Assembly (NCBI GenBank): GCA_037178625.1
Contig: CM074127.1
Span: 496,001-560,000 of the forward strand
Source of the DNA: Skeletonema tropicum
Taxonomy: Eukaryota > Bacillariophyta > Thalassiosirophyceae > Thalassiosirales > Thalassiosiraceae
Direction of reading: 5' to 3'
DNA: 64,000 bases
Positions 63,303 to 64,000 of this stretch are shown here, one piece after another (within the stretch, counting starts at the first letter, position 1; each line of letters begins with the position of its first letter). The translations under genes and the position numbers were made by a program. The notes under the pieces were generated by a model that saw only the letters and a program-made list of their open reading frames with translations, was not told where the DNA came from and ran no database searches.

Positions 63303-64000
63303 GACACTATTCCGAGCGAGAAAACCGCGATAAGTTTTGGTTCTAAGCAGGAATTGGACCATTTCATTCGTCAATGAGTACTTCAAGGACACTTTTCCGA
63401 GCGAGAATCAGCGATAATAATTACTCCGAGTCACCTATGTAATCCTCTCCAGTCAAAAGTACTATGCAAATACTCTAGAGAATGAGAAAGCACTAATCTG
63501 TATTCTCATGCTAGATAGATGAATTTCATTATCTACGATATACTTTTACTTATCTTTTACTTTTACGTATTACTTGTACGACAATTCAATCTGTTTTGGT
63601 CTTGGGGGCGAGGAACCCGACAGATTTTTGGAAAATTAACACGTCACCTATGATTACAGTACCTACTGCAGACGACTTCATAACACCTGCCCACATAATT
63701 TTTCACAGAATCAAATTCTACCGTAAGCTACAGGGCACACCATGATGAAGGCCTCTCGACAACCAATCTCCGCCGTTTCCTCCTCCTATGCCAAGAGTAA
63801 GGAAGACTACTGCCGACAAAACCCCCAAGATCAAGATGTCGACAGCCCCACTGAAGAAATCCATCCCACCTTGAAAGTTGAAGACCCATTTCTCTATTAC
63901 TCAAATGACAGAGTAAGGATGAGAGAACTCCGTCTTCAAGACGTGAATGACGACTCGCCCGATCACGGATCGTCCTCTAGCTCGCTGTCAGCCCAACAGC
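63303..64000. repeat. duplicated unit carrying the orphan gene, copy 3 (runs off the window)
   Basis: Near-identical to 57796-58500 and in the same orientation, 5.5 kb downstream. Confidence 0.85.
63742..64000 (+). CDS. diatom-type orphan protein, copy 3 (partial)
   Basis: Starts with the same MMKASRQPISAV ATG, at 63742. It is identical to copies 1 and 2 through the last base visible (SAQQ, about residue 86). Whether it has copy 1's nonsense mutation lies just past the window end. Confidence 0.7.
   Translation, partial: MMKASRQPISAVSSSYAKSKEDYCRQNPQDQDVDSPTEEIHPTLKVEDPFLYYSNDRVRMRELRLQDVNDDSPDHGSSSSSLSAQQ

Overview
The window looks like nuclear DNA of a diatom (stramenopile), probably a repeat-rich accessory region. 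The best single clue is the CDGSH protein at 15824-16729. It starts with a signal peptide followed by an ASAFAP-like cleavage site (A-F-P), the entry signal for diatom plastids. Short GT-AG introns (79-174 bp), copia RNase H wording typical of diatom elements, and two diatom-type orphan families (58-60/63.7 kb and 61.96 kb) agree. Host-type genes are few; most of the window is transposons, their remnants and duplications.

Layout. 0-9 kb: broken transposon genes (hAT C-terminus, RecQ-like helicase, PIF/Harbinger pair) and a complete non-autonomous hAT element with a perfect 8-bp target duplication. 10.3-14.4 kb: a recent 1.3-kb duplication carrying an ankyrin gene, whose edge cuts off the front of a dynein roadblock light chain. 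14.6-17.9 kb: a deleted hAT element with intact ends, the plastid CDGSH membrane protein, and a methyltransferase-like gene. 20.5-26.2 kb: tandem arrays inside a roughly 4.9-kb segment bounded by a perfect 22-bp inverted repeat. 26.4-31.1 kb: an uninterrupted 1564-codon ORF containing a copia-type RNase H region.

31.3-46.2 kb is the most interesting part. It holds a 1133-residue nuclear-looking protein (minus strand, three exons), an MBD-like protein (three exons), a coiled-coil gene, a Ulp1/SENP-type cysteine protease (four or more exons) and a Helitron Rep gene that runs into a 500-base assembly gap. All seven introns I could define in the three intact or near-intact cargo genes contain a copy of the same AT-rich dyad (core TTTGTCATGATGACAAA). 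Two more copies lie in tandem at 31.3-31.45 kb. The Rep gene's own intron lacks it. This looks like an intron-associated inverted-repeat family (introner-like) or a shared binding/folding site of a co-mobilised gene cluster, attached to or captured by a Helitron.

46.7-64 kb: a mosaic of duplicated blocks (two 5S rRNA-derived segments, tRNA-like A/B boxes, J-domain and reverse transcriptase fragments), a two-exon gene with a possible papain-like C-terminus, three copies of one orphan gene (one with a nonsense mutation), a 560-bp foldback and one more diatom-type orphan gene. Single-base frameshifts cluster from 40 kb to the gap, so some broken genes there may be assembly errors.
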